A stretch of 62,336 nt of DNA, from the NCBI GenBank assembly GCA_947626845.1, contig CANQTW010000013.1:1-62336 (forward strand). The letters are read 5' to 3'. The stretch comes from an uncultured Oscillospiraceae bacterium (GTDB lineage Bacteria; Bacillota; Clostridia; Oscillospirales; Oscillospiraceae). Below are positions 41,299 through 50,028 of the stretch, one piece after another. The position numbers and the translations under genes are program-made. A model generated the notes under the pieces. It saw only the letters and a program-made list of their open reading frames with translations, was not told the origin of the DNA and did no database searches. Each line of letters begins with the position of its first letter. The stretch's first letter is position 1.

Positions 41299-43917
41299 AT
41301 GGCAAACGACAAGAATATATGGGACGACCTGGACCTGTCGGGCGACTACGGCGCGGAAGAGGGCTTTTCGCTGGAGTCCATCCTGGCAGAGTACAAGGGC
41401 AACGCCTTTTTGGACGGGGATAAGAAGACCCCGGCGGAGGAGCTGCAGCGCAAGACAGACGATATCCTGCGGGAGGTCCTGGGGGAGAGCGCCCCGGCGG
41501 CCTCCGCTCCCGCGCGCCCGTCAGAGCCGAAAGAGAGCGCCCCGGAGACTGTGGACGACGATATCCGCAAGTTCTTCGACTCCCACGCCTTTAAGAGCCT
41601 GGACCGCTCCGAGGAGGCCTGGGCTGAGCCCGCGGCGCCGGGCCCGGAGCCGTTCCCCCAGGGGGGACCCGCGGCGCCTGACAGGGAGCCTGAAAGGTTC
41701 CCGCGGGAGCCGGAGGAAGCGGCAGAGGAGAAGCCGCGTCGGGGCATGTTCCGCCGGAAGAAGGAGAAGGAACGGCCTTTGCGGGAGCCAGAGGCAGAAC
41801 CCGCCCCCCGTGTGGAGGCCGCGCCGCGCCGGGAGTACGGCGAGACGGCGGTGGAGCCTGCCTATGAGACGCCGCCGGAGATCGACCTGTCGGTATTTGA
41901 CGAGCCGGAGCCGCCGGAGACTACCCGTCGGGAGGGCATCGAGAAGTTTATCGACACCCTGGGCGGAGCCGGTTTTGACACGCCTGTGCGGGACGAGGAC
42001 AGCGGTGCGGGCTACGCCGGACGGGGTTCGGAGGAGATACGGGACTTAGAGGAGCCGGAGGAGGACGCCGGAGAGCCGGAGGACTTCGACGGGGAGGAGC
42101 CGCGGGAGGAGAGACGCCGCGGCCTGTTCGGACGACGGGCCGGAAGAGAGCGCGCCCGCTCCGCCGAGCTTGAGGACGAGGAGGACGCCTCCTGGGACGG
42201 GTCCCCGGAGGAGGAATTTGAGGACGAGAGCGAGGACGAGGAGGAAGACTATTATTACGATATAGAGCCCGATCCCGATTTCAAGCGGACGGCGATGAAA
42301 TACGCGGCCAGGGTGCCGTCTCTGCGGTTCCGGCTGTTGGGCCTCTTTGTCCTGTCGACCCTGATGATCCTGACCACCTGGCTGTTCACCGCGGGACACG
42401 CCATGCCGCTTTTAGGCCACACCTGGAAGGCCAATACCGCCGCCCTGCTCATTATGGAGCTTCTGGCCGCGGCCCTGGGGATGGACGTGCTGACCCGCGG
42501 CTTCCAGGACATCCTGACGCTCCAGCCTGGGGCGGAGTCGCTGGTGTTTATCTCCACGCTCATGTCGGTGATGGACGGCTTTGTGATGCTGGTCACCGGA
42601 AATTACGGGCGGGGACTTCCCATGGCGGTGCTGTCGGTCATCTCCCTGATGGCGGCCCTCAGCGGCAGAAAGTCCATGTATATGGCCTACTGCGACAGCC
42701 TTCGTGGCGCCAGGGCCTCCTCCAATATCTCCGGCGTCGCCTCCGACGCCGACGGGATGGAGGGCCGGCGGGTGCTGAAGAAGGTATCCGGGGAGACCTT
42801 CGGCTTCTACGCCAAGCTCACAAGCCCCGATTTTGCCGAGCGGTTTTACGACGATCTGGCGCCGCTTTTGGTGATCGCCTCCTTTGTGATGGCGTTCCTG
42901 TCCACGGTGGGACACGGCAACGCCGGGGGCTTTGCCCACACGTTTTCCATTATGACCGCCATTTGCGCGGCCTTCCCGGCCACGGTGCTGTTCGCCCTGC
43001 CCTTCAAATACGCCGCCGCGGCGGTGAAGCGCTCCGGCGGGGCGCTGGCGGGCTGGGCCGGAGCCCAGGACATCTACGATTCCGACGGCGCGCTGATCAC
43101 CGACCTGGACGTGTTCCCCGTGGGCAGCGTCAAGCTGGACGGGGTCAAGATGTTTGAGGGCGTCAACCAGCAAAAGGCCATCTCCGCCGCCTCGTCGGTG
43201 ATCATCACGTCCGATTCCGGCCTCCGGCGGGTGTTTGAGGAGCTTTTGAAGAGCCAGAACCTGGCCCGCCGGCGGGTGGACGATTTCGCCTGCTATGACG
43301 GCGGCGGCATCGGGGGACTGGTGGACGGCGAGCGGGTGCTGGTGGGTACCGGCGCCTTTATGAGCCTGATGGGCCTGCGGGTGCCGGACGCCATGAACAC
43401 CGCCGGCAACGTGTTCGCCGCCATCAACGACGAGCTTGTGTGCGTCTTTACCCTGTCCTATGTGCCGGCAAGCTCCGTGCAGTCCGCCCTTGTGGCGCTG
43501 TTGGGCACCAGGACCAACATCCTGATGGCGGTGCGGGACTTCAACGTGACGCCCAATACCATCTCCCAGCGGTTCAAGGTGTCCATGGACGGGGTGGAGT
43601 ATCTGCCCATCGAGACCACCTACGCCCTGAGCCAGAACGAGCTGCCCCAGGGCAGCGGCGTTTCCGCGGTGCTGTGCCGGGGCGGGCTGGCCCCCTTCGC
43701 GGAGGTCATCACCCGCGGCAGGCTGTTGAGAACGGCCACCCTGCTCAACACGGCCATCGCCTGCGCCGGAACGGCCATCGGGGCCGTGGTCATGTTCTAC
43801 CTGTCCTGGGCCGGCGCCTTCGCCGCCGCCAGCGCCCTCAATATCCTGTTCTATATGTCGCTGGTGGGAGCGTTTGTTTACATAATGAGCCAAATCGTGA
43901 AGAAACGGATCAAATAA
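41299..43917 (+). CDS. Pseudo-P-type ATPase: degenerate heavy-metal-ATPase fold with a long acidic N-terminus
   Basis: An 872-residue protein. Residues 1 to about 330 are low-complexity and acidic (Glu/Pro/Arg), probably disordered. From about 335 on, the order of segments matches P1B ATPases such as copA in this window: two helices, then GFQDILTLQPGAESLVFIST (compare GFKGLIHRAPNMDTLVALGS), more helices, GRKSMYMAY, a helix pair before CAAFPATVLFALP (compare SCPCALGLATP), then DSDGALITDLDVFPVG (compare VELVVLDKTGTVTSG), GLVDGERVLVGTGAFMSLMG (nucleotide-domain-like), and final helices after GRLLRTATLL (compare SRATLRNI). The catalytic residues are gone: DKTGT reads DLDVF (Asp602), TGE and GDGxND are absent. 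It is thus probably not a pump. Homology is from my own alignment by eye. Confidence 0.7.
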   Translation: MANDKNIWDDLDLSGDYGAEEGFSLESILAEYKGNAFLDGDKKTPAEELQRKTDDILREVLGESAPAASAPARPSEPKESAPETVDDDIRKFFDSHAFKSLDRSEEAWAEPAAPGPEPFPQGGPAAPDREPERFPREPEEAAEEKPRRGMFRRKKEKERPLREPEAEPAPRVEAAPRREYGETAVEPAYETPPEIDLSVFDEPEPPETTRREGIEKFIDTLGGAGFDTPVRDEDSGAGYAGRGSEEIRDLEEPEEDAGEPEDFDGEEPREERRRGLFGRRAGRERARSAELEDEEDASWDGSPEEEFEDESEDEEEDYYYDIEPDPDFKRTAMKYAARVPSLRFRLLGLFVLSTLMILTTWLFTAGHAMPLLGHTWKANTAALLIMELLAAALGMDVLTRGFQDILTLQPGAESLVFISTLMSVMDGFVMLVTGNYGRGLPMAVLSVISLMAALSGRKSMYMAYCDSLRGARASSNISGVASDADGMEGRRVLKKVSGETFGFYAKLTSPDFAERFYDDLAPLLVIASFVMAFLSTVGHGNAGGFAHTFSIMTAICAAFPATVLFALPFKYAAAAVKRSGGALAGWAGAQDIYDSDGALITDLDVFPVGSVKLDGVKMFEGVNQQKAISAASSVIITSDSGLRRVFEELLKSQNLARRRVDDFACYDGGGIGGLVDGERVLVGTGAFMSLMGLRVPDAMNTAGNVFAAINDELVCVFTLSYVPASSVQSALVALLGTRTNILMAVRDFNVTPNTISQRFKVSMDGVEYLPIETTYALSQNELPQGSGVSAVLCRGGLAPFAEVITRGRLLRTATLLNTAIACAGTAIGAVVMFYLSWAGAFAAASALNILFYMSLVGAFVYIMSQIVKKRIK

Positions 43918-43970
43918 CAGGCTCCGAAACCGGAATGAGAGAAAAATCCCCAAAAAACAGAAAATAAATG

Positions 43971-43999
43971 TTGTCAATTCAGTCAATCTGTATTATAAT
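43971..43999 (+). promoter_or_regulatory. Sigma-A promoter of the EF-G-like gene
   Basis: TTGTCA (43971-43976), 17 bases, TATAAT (43994-43999), about 95 bases before the start. Confidence 0.75.
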
Positions 44000-44093
44000 G
44001 AATGTTCAGATGGCTTGAGTGCCGACAATGTGACTCAAGACGGTCCCGCCGCCCTGAGCCGCTCAACTAAAATTACGAGAGGATCATACATCT

Positions 44094-46121
44094 ATGGGCT
44101 ACGCTGCTGAAAAAATTCGCAACATCGCGCTCCTGGGCCACGGCGGGAGCGGCAAGACCACCCTGGCGGAGAGTATGCTTTTTGTCGCCGGGGCCGTGAC
44201 GAGACAGGGCACTGTCGGCGGCGGCAACACCGTCTCCGACTACGACGCGGAGGAGATCCGCCGCCAGACAAGTATCTCCGCCACCACCATGTTCGCGGAG
44301 TTCAAGGGCTACAAGCTCAACATCATCGACACGCCGGGCTACTTCGACTTTGTGGGCGAGGTGTTCGAGGCCCTGCGGGTGGCCGATACCGCCGTCATCT
44401 GCGTCTCCGCCAAGGATCAGATGAACGTGGGTGCCGAGAAGGCGTGGAAGTATGTGAACGACAGGAGCCTGCCCCGCGCCATCTATATCTCCAAGGTGGA
44501 TGAGGAGCACGCCAACTTTGAGAAGGCCTTCGACACCCTGCGCAACGCCTTCGGCTCCTCCGTCTGCGCCCTGACCGAGCCTATCATGGAGGGCGAGAAG
44601 GTCGTGGGCATCGTGGATGTCCTGAAGAAGAAGGCCTATAAGTTCGTCTCCGGCAAGCGCCAGGAGGTGCCCATGCCCGCCGAGCTTTCCGGCAAGGTGG
44701 AGGAGCACTACTCCGAGCTTGTGGAGAACGCCGCCGGCACCAGCGAGGAGCTGATGGAGAAGTACTTCGAGGAGGGCGACCTCTCCGAGAGCGAGCTTTT
44801 CAACGCCCTGGGCATCGGCATCGCCGAGGGGGAGATTTGCCCCGTGTTCTTTGGCAGCGCCGCCACCGGCCTTGGCACCGAGGTCTTTATGGACAGCGTG
44901 TGCAACCTGTTCCCGTCGCCCCGTGAGGCCGGCAAGCCCGTGGACGGCTCCGCCCCCACCAAGCTGATCGTCTACAAGACCATCTCCGACCAGTTCGGCA
45001 AGTTCAGCCTCTTCAAGGTCGTCTCCGGCAAGGTCTCCGCCGATATGACCCTGACCAATGCCCGCAGCGGCGCCCAGGAGAAGCTGGGCCACATCTACAC
45101 CATGCGCGGCAAGCAGAACATCGAGGTCTCCGACCTCTGCCCTGGCGACATCGGCGCTGTCTCCAAGCTCACCGATACCCGCACCGGCGATACGCTGTGC
45201 GACGCCAAGGCTGTGGAGGCCGTTCCCGGCATCGATTTCCCCGCGCCCTGCTACTCCATGGCCATCCGGCCCAAGACCAAGGGCCAGGAGGACAAGGTGG
45301 CCCAGGGTCTGGCCCGTCTCCGGGATGAGGATGTGACCTTCACCGTCACCAACAACGCCGAGACCCGCCAGATGGTCATTTCCGGCGCCGGCGATATGCA
45401 GCTCGACGTGCTTTGCTCCAAGCTCAAGAACAAGTTCGGCGTGGACGTGGAGCTGGAGCCCGCCAAGGTGCCTTACCGCGAGAAGATCCGCAAAAAGATC
45501 GAGGCCCATGGCCGCCACAAGAAGCAGTCCGGCGGACACGGCCAGTTCGGCGACGTGTGGATTCGCTTCGAGCCTCAGGACGAGAGCGAGGAGATGATCT
45601 TCGGCGAGGAGGTCTTTGGCGGCGCTGTCCCCAAGAACTTCTTCCCCGCCGTTGAGAAGGGCCTGCGGGAGTCCGTGGGACGCGGCGTTCTGGCCGGTTA
45701 TCCCATGGTCTATCTGAAGGCCACCCTCTATGACGGCTCCTATCACCCGGTCGACTCCTCCGAAATGGCCTTCAAGACCGCCGCGAACCTGGCCTTCAAG
45801 GAGCTGGTCAACGCCAGCCCCGCCCTTCTGGAGCCTATTGGCCTGTTGAAGGTGACCATCCCCGACGCCAACATGGGCGACATCATGTCCGACCTCTCCA
45901 AGCGCCGCGGCAGTCCCATGGGCATGAGCGTCCAGGACGGTATGCAGGTGGTGGAGGCCGAGGTGCCTATGGCCGAGATGGGTTCCTACGCCATCGATCT
46001 GCGCAGCATGACCCAGGGCCGCGGCTCCTTCACCTTTGAGTTCGTCCGCTATGACGAGGCCCCGCTGAACGTACAGCAGAAGGTCATCGAGGAGGCCAAG
46101 GCCGCCGGCGACGACGAATAA
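44094..46121 (+). CDS. EF-G-like translational GTPase (paralogue, EF-G2 type)
   Basis: A 675-residue protein with the full EF-G domain order: G domain (1-~270), beta-barrel domain II, and domains III-V. Length is near EF-G. Key motifs differ from housekeeping EF-G: P-loop GHGGSGKTT (normally AHIDAGKTT), DTPGY at 79-83 with Tyr83 where the catalytic His normally sits, and SKVD at 133-136 instead of NKxD. These changes suggest altered GTPase activation or a specialised role, as described for EF-G2-type paralogues. It is single, with its own promoter and terminator. It is unlikely to be the sole elongation factor; true fusA is expected elsewhere with rpsL/rpsG. Confidence 0.88.
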   Translation: MGYAAEKIRNIALLGHGGSGKTTLAESMLFVAGAVTRQGTVGGGNTVSDYDAEEIRRQTSISATTMFAEFKGYKLNIIDTPGYFDFVGEVFEALRVADTAVICVSAKDQMNVGAEKAWKYVNDRSLPRAIYISKVDEEHANFEKAFDTLRNAFGSSVCALTEPIMEGEKVVGIVDVLKKKAYKFVSGKRQEVPMPAELSGKVEEHYSELVENAAGTSEELMEKYFEEGDLSESELFNALGIGIAEGEICPVFFGSAATGLGTEVFMDSVCNLFPSPREAGKPVDGSAPTKLIVYKTISDQFGKFSLFKVVSGKVSADMTLTNARSGAQEKLGHIYTMRGKQNIEVSDLCPGDIGAVSKLTDTRTGDTLCDAKAVEAVPGIDFPAPCYSMAIRPKTKGQEDKVAQGLARLRDEDVTFTVTNNAETRQMVISGAGDMQLDVLCSKLKNKFGVDVELEPAKVPYREKIRKKIEAHGRHKKQSGGHGQFGDVWIRFEPQDESEEMIFGEEVFGGAVPKNFFPAVEKGLRESVGRGVLAGYPMVYLKATLYDGSYHPVDSSEMAFKTAANLAFKELVNASPALLEPIGLLKVTIPDANMGDIMSDLSKRRGSPMGMSVQDGMQVVEAEVPMAEMGSYAIDLRSMTQGRGSFTFEFVRYDEAPLNVQQKVIEEAKAAGDDE

Positions 46122-46136
46122 GCTCCTCATATAAGC

Positions 46137-46166
46137 ATCCGCCCGGAGTCCTCCGGGCGGATTTTC
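46137..46166 (+). terminator. Terminator after the EF-G-like gene
   Basis: ATCCGCCCGGAG, TC, CTCCGGGCGGAT then TTTCG. A perfect 12-base stem. Confidence 0.88.
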
Positions 46167-46219
46167 GTGAAAAGGACCGTCAGCGGTTCAAGGATCAAAC
46201 GGTAAAGCGGGGCGAGGGT

Positions 46220-46963
46220 ATGCGGGAAGCGGTTGGCGTTGTACTGTTGGAGGAAAACATATGGTTCCGGGAGATGATGCGCCAGGTCCTGCCGGATTAC
46301 GGCGTGACGGTCCTGGCGGCGGAGCGGGACGGCGCGCGGGCCCAGGAGGCCGTGGAGCGGCTGTCCGCGCCGGTACTGCTCTATACGGTGAGACTGGCGG
46401 ATACCCGATGCCGGGGACTTTATGAGATTCTGACCGCCCTGCCCGCCGAAAAGGCGCCGGCGGCGGTGATTCTGGGGGACACCTTTACGCCGGGAGGGCC
46501 TTTTTTGCCCGCCGGGTGCCTGAGGCTGGGGAAGGACGCCGGAGCGGCGGCCATCGCGGGAGCGGTGCGGCAGGCCGCCGGGGAGAGAAATAGATTTATG
46601 GACGCCCTGCGGTGGTCGTTTTCGCCGGAGGAAACGGGCAAGATTTTGCTGGAGACTTTGGGCTTCACCGGAACGCTGGCGGGGGAGGAATATCTGCGCC
46701 GCGGCCTGCCCATGGCCGTCCGACGGGGCGTGAGCGCTAAAGAGGTCTACGCCACCCTGGGCGCAGAAAGCGGCGCCGCGCCGGGGAACGTGGAGCGGGA
46801 TATGCGGTACGCCGTCCGGGAGCGCTGGTCCGAGGCGCCCATCTACGCCCGCAGGGTCTTTTTTGGGGACGACTGGGAGAAAACGCCCGCCAATTTCACG
46901 CTCCTTTTGAGGCTGGGGCGCGTCCTGGCGGGGGACTTTGACAGAACGCCGGAAATGGTGTAA
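46220..46963 (+). CDS. Spo0A-like protein with degenerate receiver domain
   Basis: A 247-residue protein. The C-terminal ~110 residues follow the Spo0A effector-domain pattern: helical LLETLGFTGTLAGEEYLRRG, then AVRRGVSAKEVYATLG, NVERDMRYAVRERWSE (recognition region) and TPANFTLLLRLGRVLAGD. The N-terminal ~120 residues have receiver-like length and hydrophobic strands (VGVVLLEEN, VLLYTVRL, AVILGDT), but the phosphoacceptor Asp in strand 3 is replaced (Thr in LYTVR) and the acidic pair is reduced. It therefore probably works without phosphorylation, or binds a ligand. It is distinct from true Spo0A, which should exist elsewhere. It may bind 0A-box-like DNA. The homology is read by eye; confidence is moderate. 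Confidence 0.7.
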   Translation: MREAVGVVLLEENIWFREMMRQVLPDYGVTVLAAERDGARAQEAVERLSAPVLLYTVRLADTRCRGLYEILTALPAEKAPAAVILGDTFTPGGPFLPAGCLRLGKDAGAAAIAGAVRQAAGERNRFMDALRWSFSPEETGKILLETLGFTGTLAGEEYLRRGLPMAVRRGVSAKEVYATLGAESGAAPGNVERDMRYAVRERWSEAPIYARRVFFGDDWEKTPANFTLLLRLGRVLAGDFDRTPEMV

Positions 46964-46965
46964 GA

Positions 46966-47009
46966 TATAGCTGACGGGAGCGGTGTTGGTTCGACTTCCG
47001 TCAGCTATA
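46966..47009. other. Long-stem hairpin between Spo0A-like and GH13 genes
   Basis: TATAGCTGACGG / CCGTCAGCTATA, a perfect 12-base stem with a 20-base loop, starting 3 bases after the stop codon. There is no T-run on either side, and a second GCC-rich hairpin follows at about 47011-47034. Confidence 0.6.
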
Positions 47010-47056
47010 AGCGCCTCCGCCCTGGGCGGGGGGGATTCCGATTGGGAGGAAACGAT

Positions 47057-48361
47057 ATGTGGTTTGACGAGGCGGTGCTCTATCAGATATACCCCCTGGG
47101 GCTCTGCGGCGCGCCGGAGGAGAACGATGGGGTGAGGACGCCCCGAATCCTGAGACTGCTGGACTTTGTGGAGCACATCAAAAAGCTGGGCGCTTCGGCG
47201 GTACTGCTGAACCCGGTTTTTGAGAGCGACAGGCACGGCTATGACACCAGGGATTATTTCACCGTGGACTGCCGGCTGGGCGGGGAGGAGGAGCTGAAAC
47301 GGGTCTGCGACGCCTTCCACGGGGCCGGCCTCCGGGTGATGTTCGACGCGGTGCTCAACCACGTGGGCCGGGGCTTCTGGGCCTTCCGGGACGTGCTGGA
47401 AAAGCGCTGGGACAGCCCCTATAAGGACTGGTTCCACATCGACTTCGGCGGCAATTCGGCGTACAACGACGGCTTTTGGTACAAGTGCTGGGAGGGCGCC
47501 CAGGAGCTTGTGGAGCTGAACCTTTGGAACAACGACGTGGTGGAGCACCAGTTCGCCGCGATACGCTCCTGGGTGGACAGGTTCCAGATCGACGGCCTGC
47601 GCCTGGACGTGGCCTACTGCCTGCCCCAGGAGTACTTAAAGCGCCTGCGGTGGTTCGCAAACGGCCTGAAGCCGGAGTTCGTGCTGATGGGCGAGACGCT
47701 CCACGGGGATTACAACCGGTGGATGGGCGATGAGATGTGCCATGCGGTGACCAATTACGAGTGCTACAAGGGCCTCTGGTCCAGCCTGAACGATATGAAC
47801 CTCTTTGAGATAGGCCACTCCCTGGCCCGCCAGTTCGGGCCGGAGCCCTGGACGCTGTATAAGGGCCGCCACCTGCTGAGCTTCCTGGACAACCACGACG
47901 TTGAGCGCATCGCCAGTAAGCTGCGGGACAAAAATCAGCTGAGAGCGGCCTGGGGGCTGTTGTTCGGTATGCCCGGCGTGCCGGCGGTCTATTACGGCAG
48001 TGAGTGGGGCCTGGAGGGCCATAAGTCCAATGGGGACCGAGAGCTGAGGCCCGCGCTGGAAAAGCCGGAGTGGAACGGCCTTACGGAGCATATCGCGCGT
48101 CTGGCCGCGGCCAGGAGGGCGAGTCCCGCGCTCCAATACGGCGCCTATCGGAATTTGCAGATACAGAATAAATTCCTGGTGTTTGAGCGGGAGACGGAGC
48201 GCGAGCGGGTCATCGTGGCCGTCAACGCCTCCCCGGAGCCCCAGTGGGCCCACTTCGACGCCCGTTCCGGCAGGGGCGTGGACCTCATCACCGGTGAGGC
48301 CCACGATTTCGGCGGCGGCAGTGAGCTTGCCCCATACAGCGTGTATTTCTGGAAGGTGTGA
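47057..48361 (+). CDS. GH13-family alpha-amylase-type glycoside hydrolase
   Basis: A 434-residue enzyme without a signal peptide. The (beta/alpha)8 barrel has all GH13 regions: DAVLNHVG (region I), GLRLDVA with nucleophile Asp184, MGETLHG with acid/base Glu213, and LDNHDVER with Asp281. It cleaves alpha-glucosidic bonds, likely on imported malto-oligosaccharides or related alpha-glucans. I chose ATG 47057 because GGGAGGAA precedes it; an upstream TTG at 47042 would place the ribosome site inside the gene. A small C-terminal beta domain is present. The exact specificity cannot be told. Confidence 0.93.
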   Translation: MWFDEAVLYQIYPLGLCGAPEENDGVRTPRILRLLDFVEHIKKLGASAVLLNPVFESDRHGYDTRDYFTVDCRLGGEEELKRVCDAFHGAGLRVMFDAVLNHVGRGFWAFRDVLEKRWDSPYKDWFHIDFGGNSAYNDGFWYKCWEGAQELVELNLWNNDVVEHQFAAIRSWVDRFQIDGLRLDVAYCLPQEYLKRLRWFANGLKPEFVLMGETLHGDYNRWMGDEMCHAVTNYECYKGLWSSLNDMNLFEIGHSLARQFGPEPWTLYKGRHLLSFLDNHDVERIASKLRDKNQLRAAWGLLFGMPGVPAVYYGSEWGLEGHKSNGDRELRPALEKPEWNGLTEHIARLAAARRASPALQYGAYRNLQIQNKFLVFERETERERVIVAVNASPEPQWAHFDARSGRGVDLITGEAHDFGGGSELAPYSVYFWKV

Positions 48362-48374
48362 TCTGCATAGAAAA

Positions 48375-48640
48375 AGCCATCTACCGGTTCTCCACCGGTA
48401 GATGGCTGAGACTGTCGGAAAAAGCCCTGATGGGCTTTTTCCGACAAGGGGAACGTGCGGGTAATTTTCTCTGAATTTTGCGAAATTCAGAGAAAATTGC
48501 CCTGCTGTCGCCCTGTGCGTGCCACGCAGGGGCACACTTGGACGACAAAAGGGATTTTTTCCGACGCACATGTCGCCGGAAAAAATATCGAATTTGAGCT
48601 TTTTGACAAGCTGAAGCCTCCATACCCGTCGGGTATGGAG
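48375..48640. repeat. Array of five near-perfect hairpins between convergent genes
   Basis: Five separate inverted repeats: 48375-48407 (AGCCATCTACCGGT, 14-base stem), 48413-48446 (TGTCGGAAAAAGCCC, 15-base perfect stem), 48463-48498 (AATTTTCTCTGAATTT, 16-base perfect stem, loop TGCG), about 48556-48588 (ATTTTTTCCG/CGGAAAAAAT with an inner GAC/GTC pair) and about 48608-48636 (AGCCTCCATACCC, 13-base perfect stem). The second is nearly identical to the palindrome at 11399. Some act as terminators for the two convergent genes, but five are more than needed. The region has no credible gene. Confidence 0.75.
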
Positions 48641-48667
48641 GCTCTTGTATGCGTTAAATTTTCCGTG

Positions 48668-49750
48668 TTAGTCCATATACCCCTGGGCGCAGAGGAGCTC
48701 GGCCAGGAGGATGGCGCCGCCGGCGGCCCCGCGGAGGGTGTTGTGGGAGAGGCAGACGAACTTGTAGTCGTACTGGGTGTCCTCCCGGAGACGGCCCACG
48801 CTGACGGCCATGCCGTTCTCCAGATTGCGGTCAAGCTTCGTCTGGGGGCGGTTCTCCTCCTCAAAGAAGTGGATGAATTGCTTTGGGGCGGAGGGCAGCT
48901 GGAGCTTCTGGGGCAGGGCGGAGAAGGCGGCCCAGCGGGCGCGGATCTCCTCCACGGTGGGCTTTTTGGCGAAGCTGGCGAACACGGCGGCCATGTGGCC
49001 GTCGGAGCAGGCCACCCGGAAGCACTGGGCGGTGATGGAGGGGCTTTCGGCCTTGACGATCTGGCAGTTCTCCACACGGCCCCACAGCTTCAACGGCTCC
49101 TGCTCGCTCTTCTCCTCCTCGCCGCCGATGAAGGGGATCACGTTGTCCACGATGTCGGGGAAGGTCTCGAAGGTCTTGCCCGCGCCGGAGATGGCCTGAT
49201 AGGTGCAGACAAGGGCGCGTGTCAGGCCAAATTCATCCTTCAGCGGATGGAGGGCCGGAACGTAGCTCTGCAGGGAGCAGTTGGATTTCACGGCGATGAA
49301 GCCCCGCTTTGTGCCCAGGCGGGCCCGCTGGAAGGGGATGACCTCCAGATGCTCCGGATTGATCTCAGGCACCACCATAGGCACGTCGGGGGTCCAGCGG
49401 TGGGCGGAGTTGTTGGAGACCACAGGACATTCCCGCTTGGCGTAGGCCTCCTCCAGGGCCTTTATCTCCTCCTTTTTCATATCCACGGCGGAGAAGACGA
49501 AGTCCACGTTGGCGGCGACGGCGTCGATATCCGTCTCGGCGCATTTGACGGTGAGCTTCTTGGCGCAGTCGGGCACAGGCGTCTGCATGAGCCACCGGCC
49601 CGCGACGGCCTCCTCATAGGACTTGCCGGCGCTGCGGGCGCTGGCGGCCACCTCCGTCAGCTCAAACCAGGGGTGCCGGGCGATGAGCGTCACAAAGCGC
49701 TGGCCCACCATCCCCGTGGCGCCGATGACGCCAACCTTGTACTTTTTCAT
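48668..49750 (-). CDS. asd: Aspartate-semialdehyde dehydrogenase
   Basis: A 360-residue enzyme with the N-terminal NADP-binding loop GATGMVGQRF and the active-site SNCS cysteine (in AVKSNCSLQSY). It reduces aspartyl phosphate to aspartate semialdehyde for lysine/diaminopimelate, methionine and threonine synthesis. The general layout (SAVDMKKEEIKALEE, GTKRGFIAVKSNCS) is of the archaeal/fungal-type branch, which some Clostridia use. The start at 49750 follows GGAGGAATTC on the minus strand. It is alone, convergent with the GH13 gene and divergent from the SpoIID/LytB gene. Confidence 0.94.
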   Translation of the reverse strand: MKKYKVGVIGATGMVGQRFVTLIARHPWFELTEVAASARSAGKSYEEAVAGRWLMQTPVPDCAKKLTVKCAETDIDAVAANVDFVFSAVDMKKEEIKALEEAYAKRECPVVSNNSAHRWTPDVPMVVPEINPEHLEVIPFQRARLGTKRGFIAVKSNCSLQSYVPALHPLKDEFGLTRALVCTYQAISGAGKTFETFPDIVDNVIPFIGGEEEKSEQEPLKLWGRVENCQIVKAESPSITAQCFRVACSDGHMAAVFASFAKKPTVEEIRARWAAFSALPQKLQLPSAPKQFIHFFEEENRPQTKLDRNLENGMAVSVGRLREDTQYDYKFVCLSHNTLRGAAGGAILLAELLCAQGYMD

Positions 49751-50028
49751 ATGAATTCCTCCAATTTCACGTTTTTGAGAAGAAAAGAAACAAATAGTTA
49801 CAAAATTTTTTGAAAAAGTGTAGCCAAAATGAAAAAGATGTAGTATAATAGGGTTTACATAAGACAAAGGCCCGTATACGTTCCGGCTTTTTGTTATGCT
49901 AACACAAAACCGGCTTGTCTGTCAACGGCGAAATGTCGCAAAAACGGGGCAAATTTGCGGCGCTGGCGTGTTAAATCGCCATCGTGCCCACAAAGAAAGT
50001 TTGCTCTCCGTGGATTTGGAGGAACCTG

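Noticed and set aside
48413..48446. Reading the perfect hairpin here as an attachment site or integron attC.
   Set aside because: There is no integrase nearby and the palindrome also occurs beside an unrelated terminator at 11399, so a terminator or dispersed repeat is simpler.
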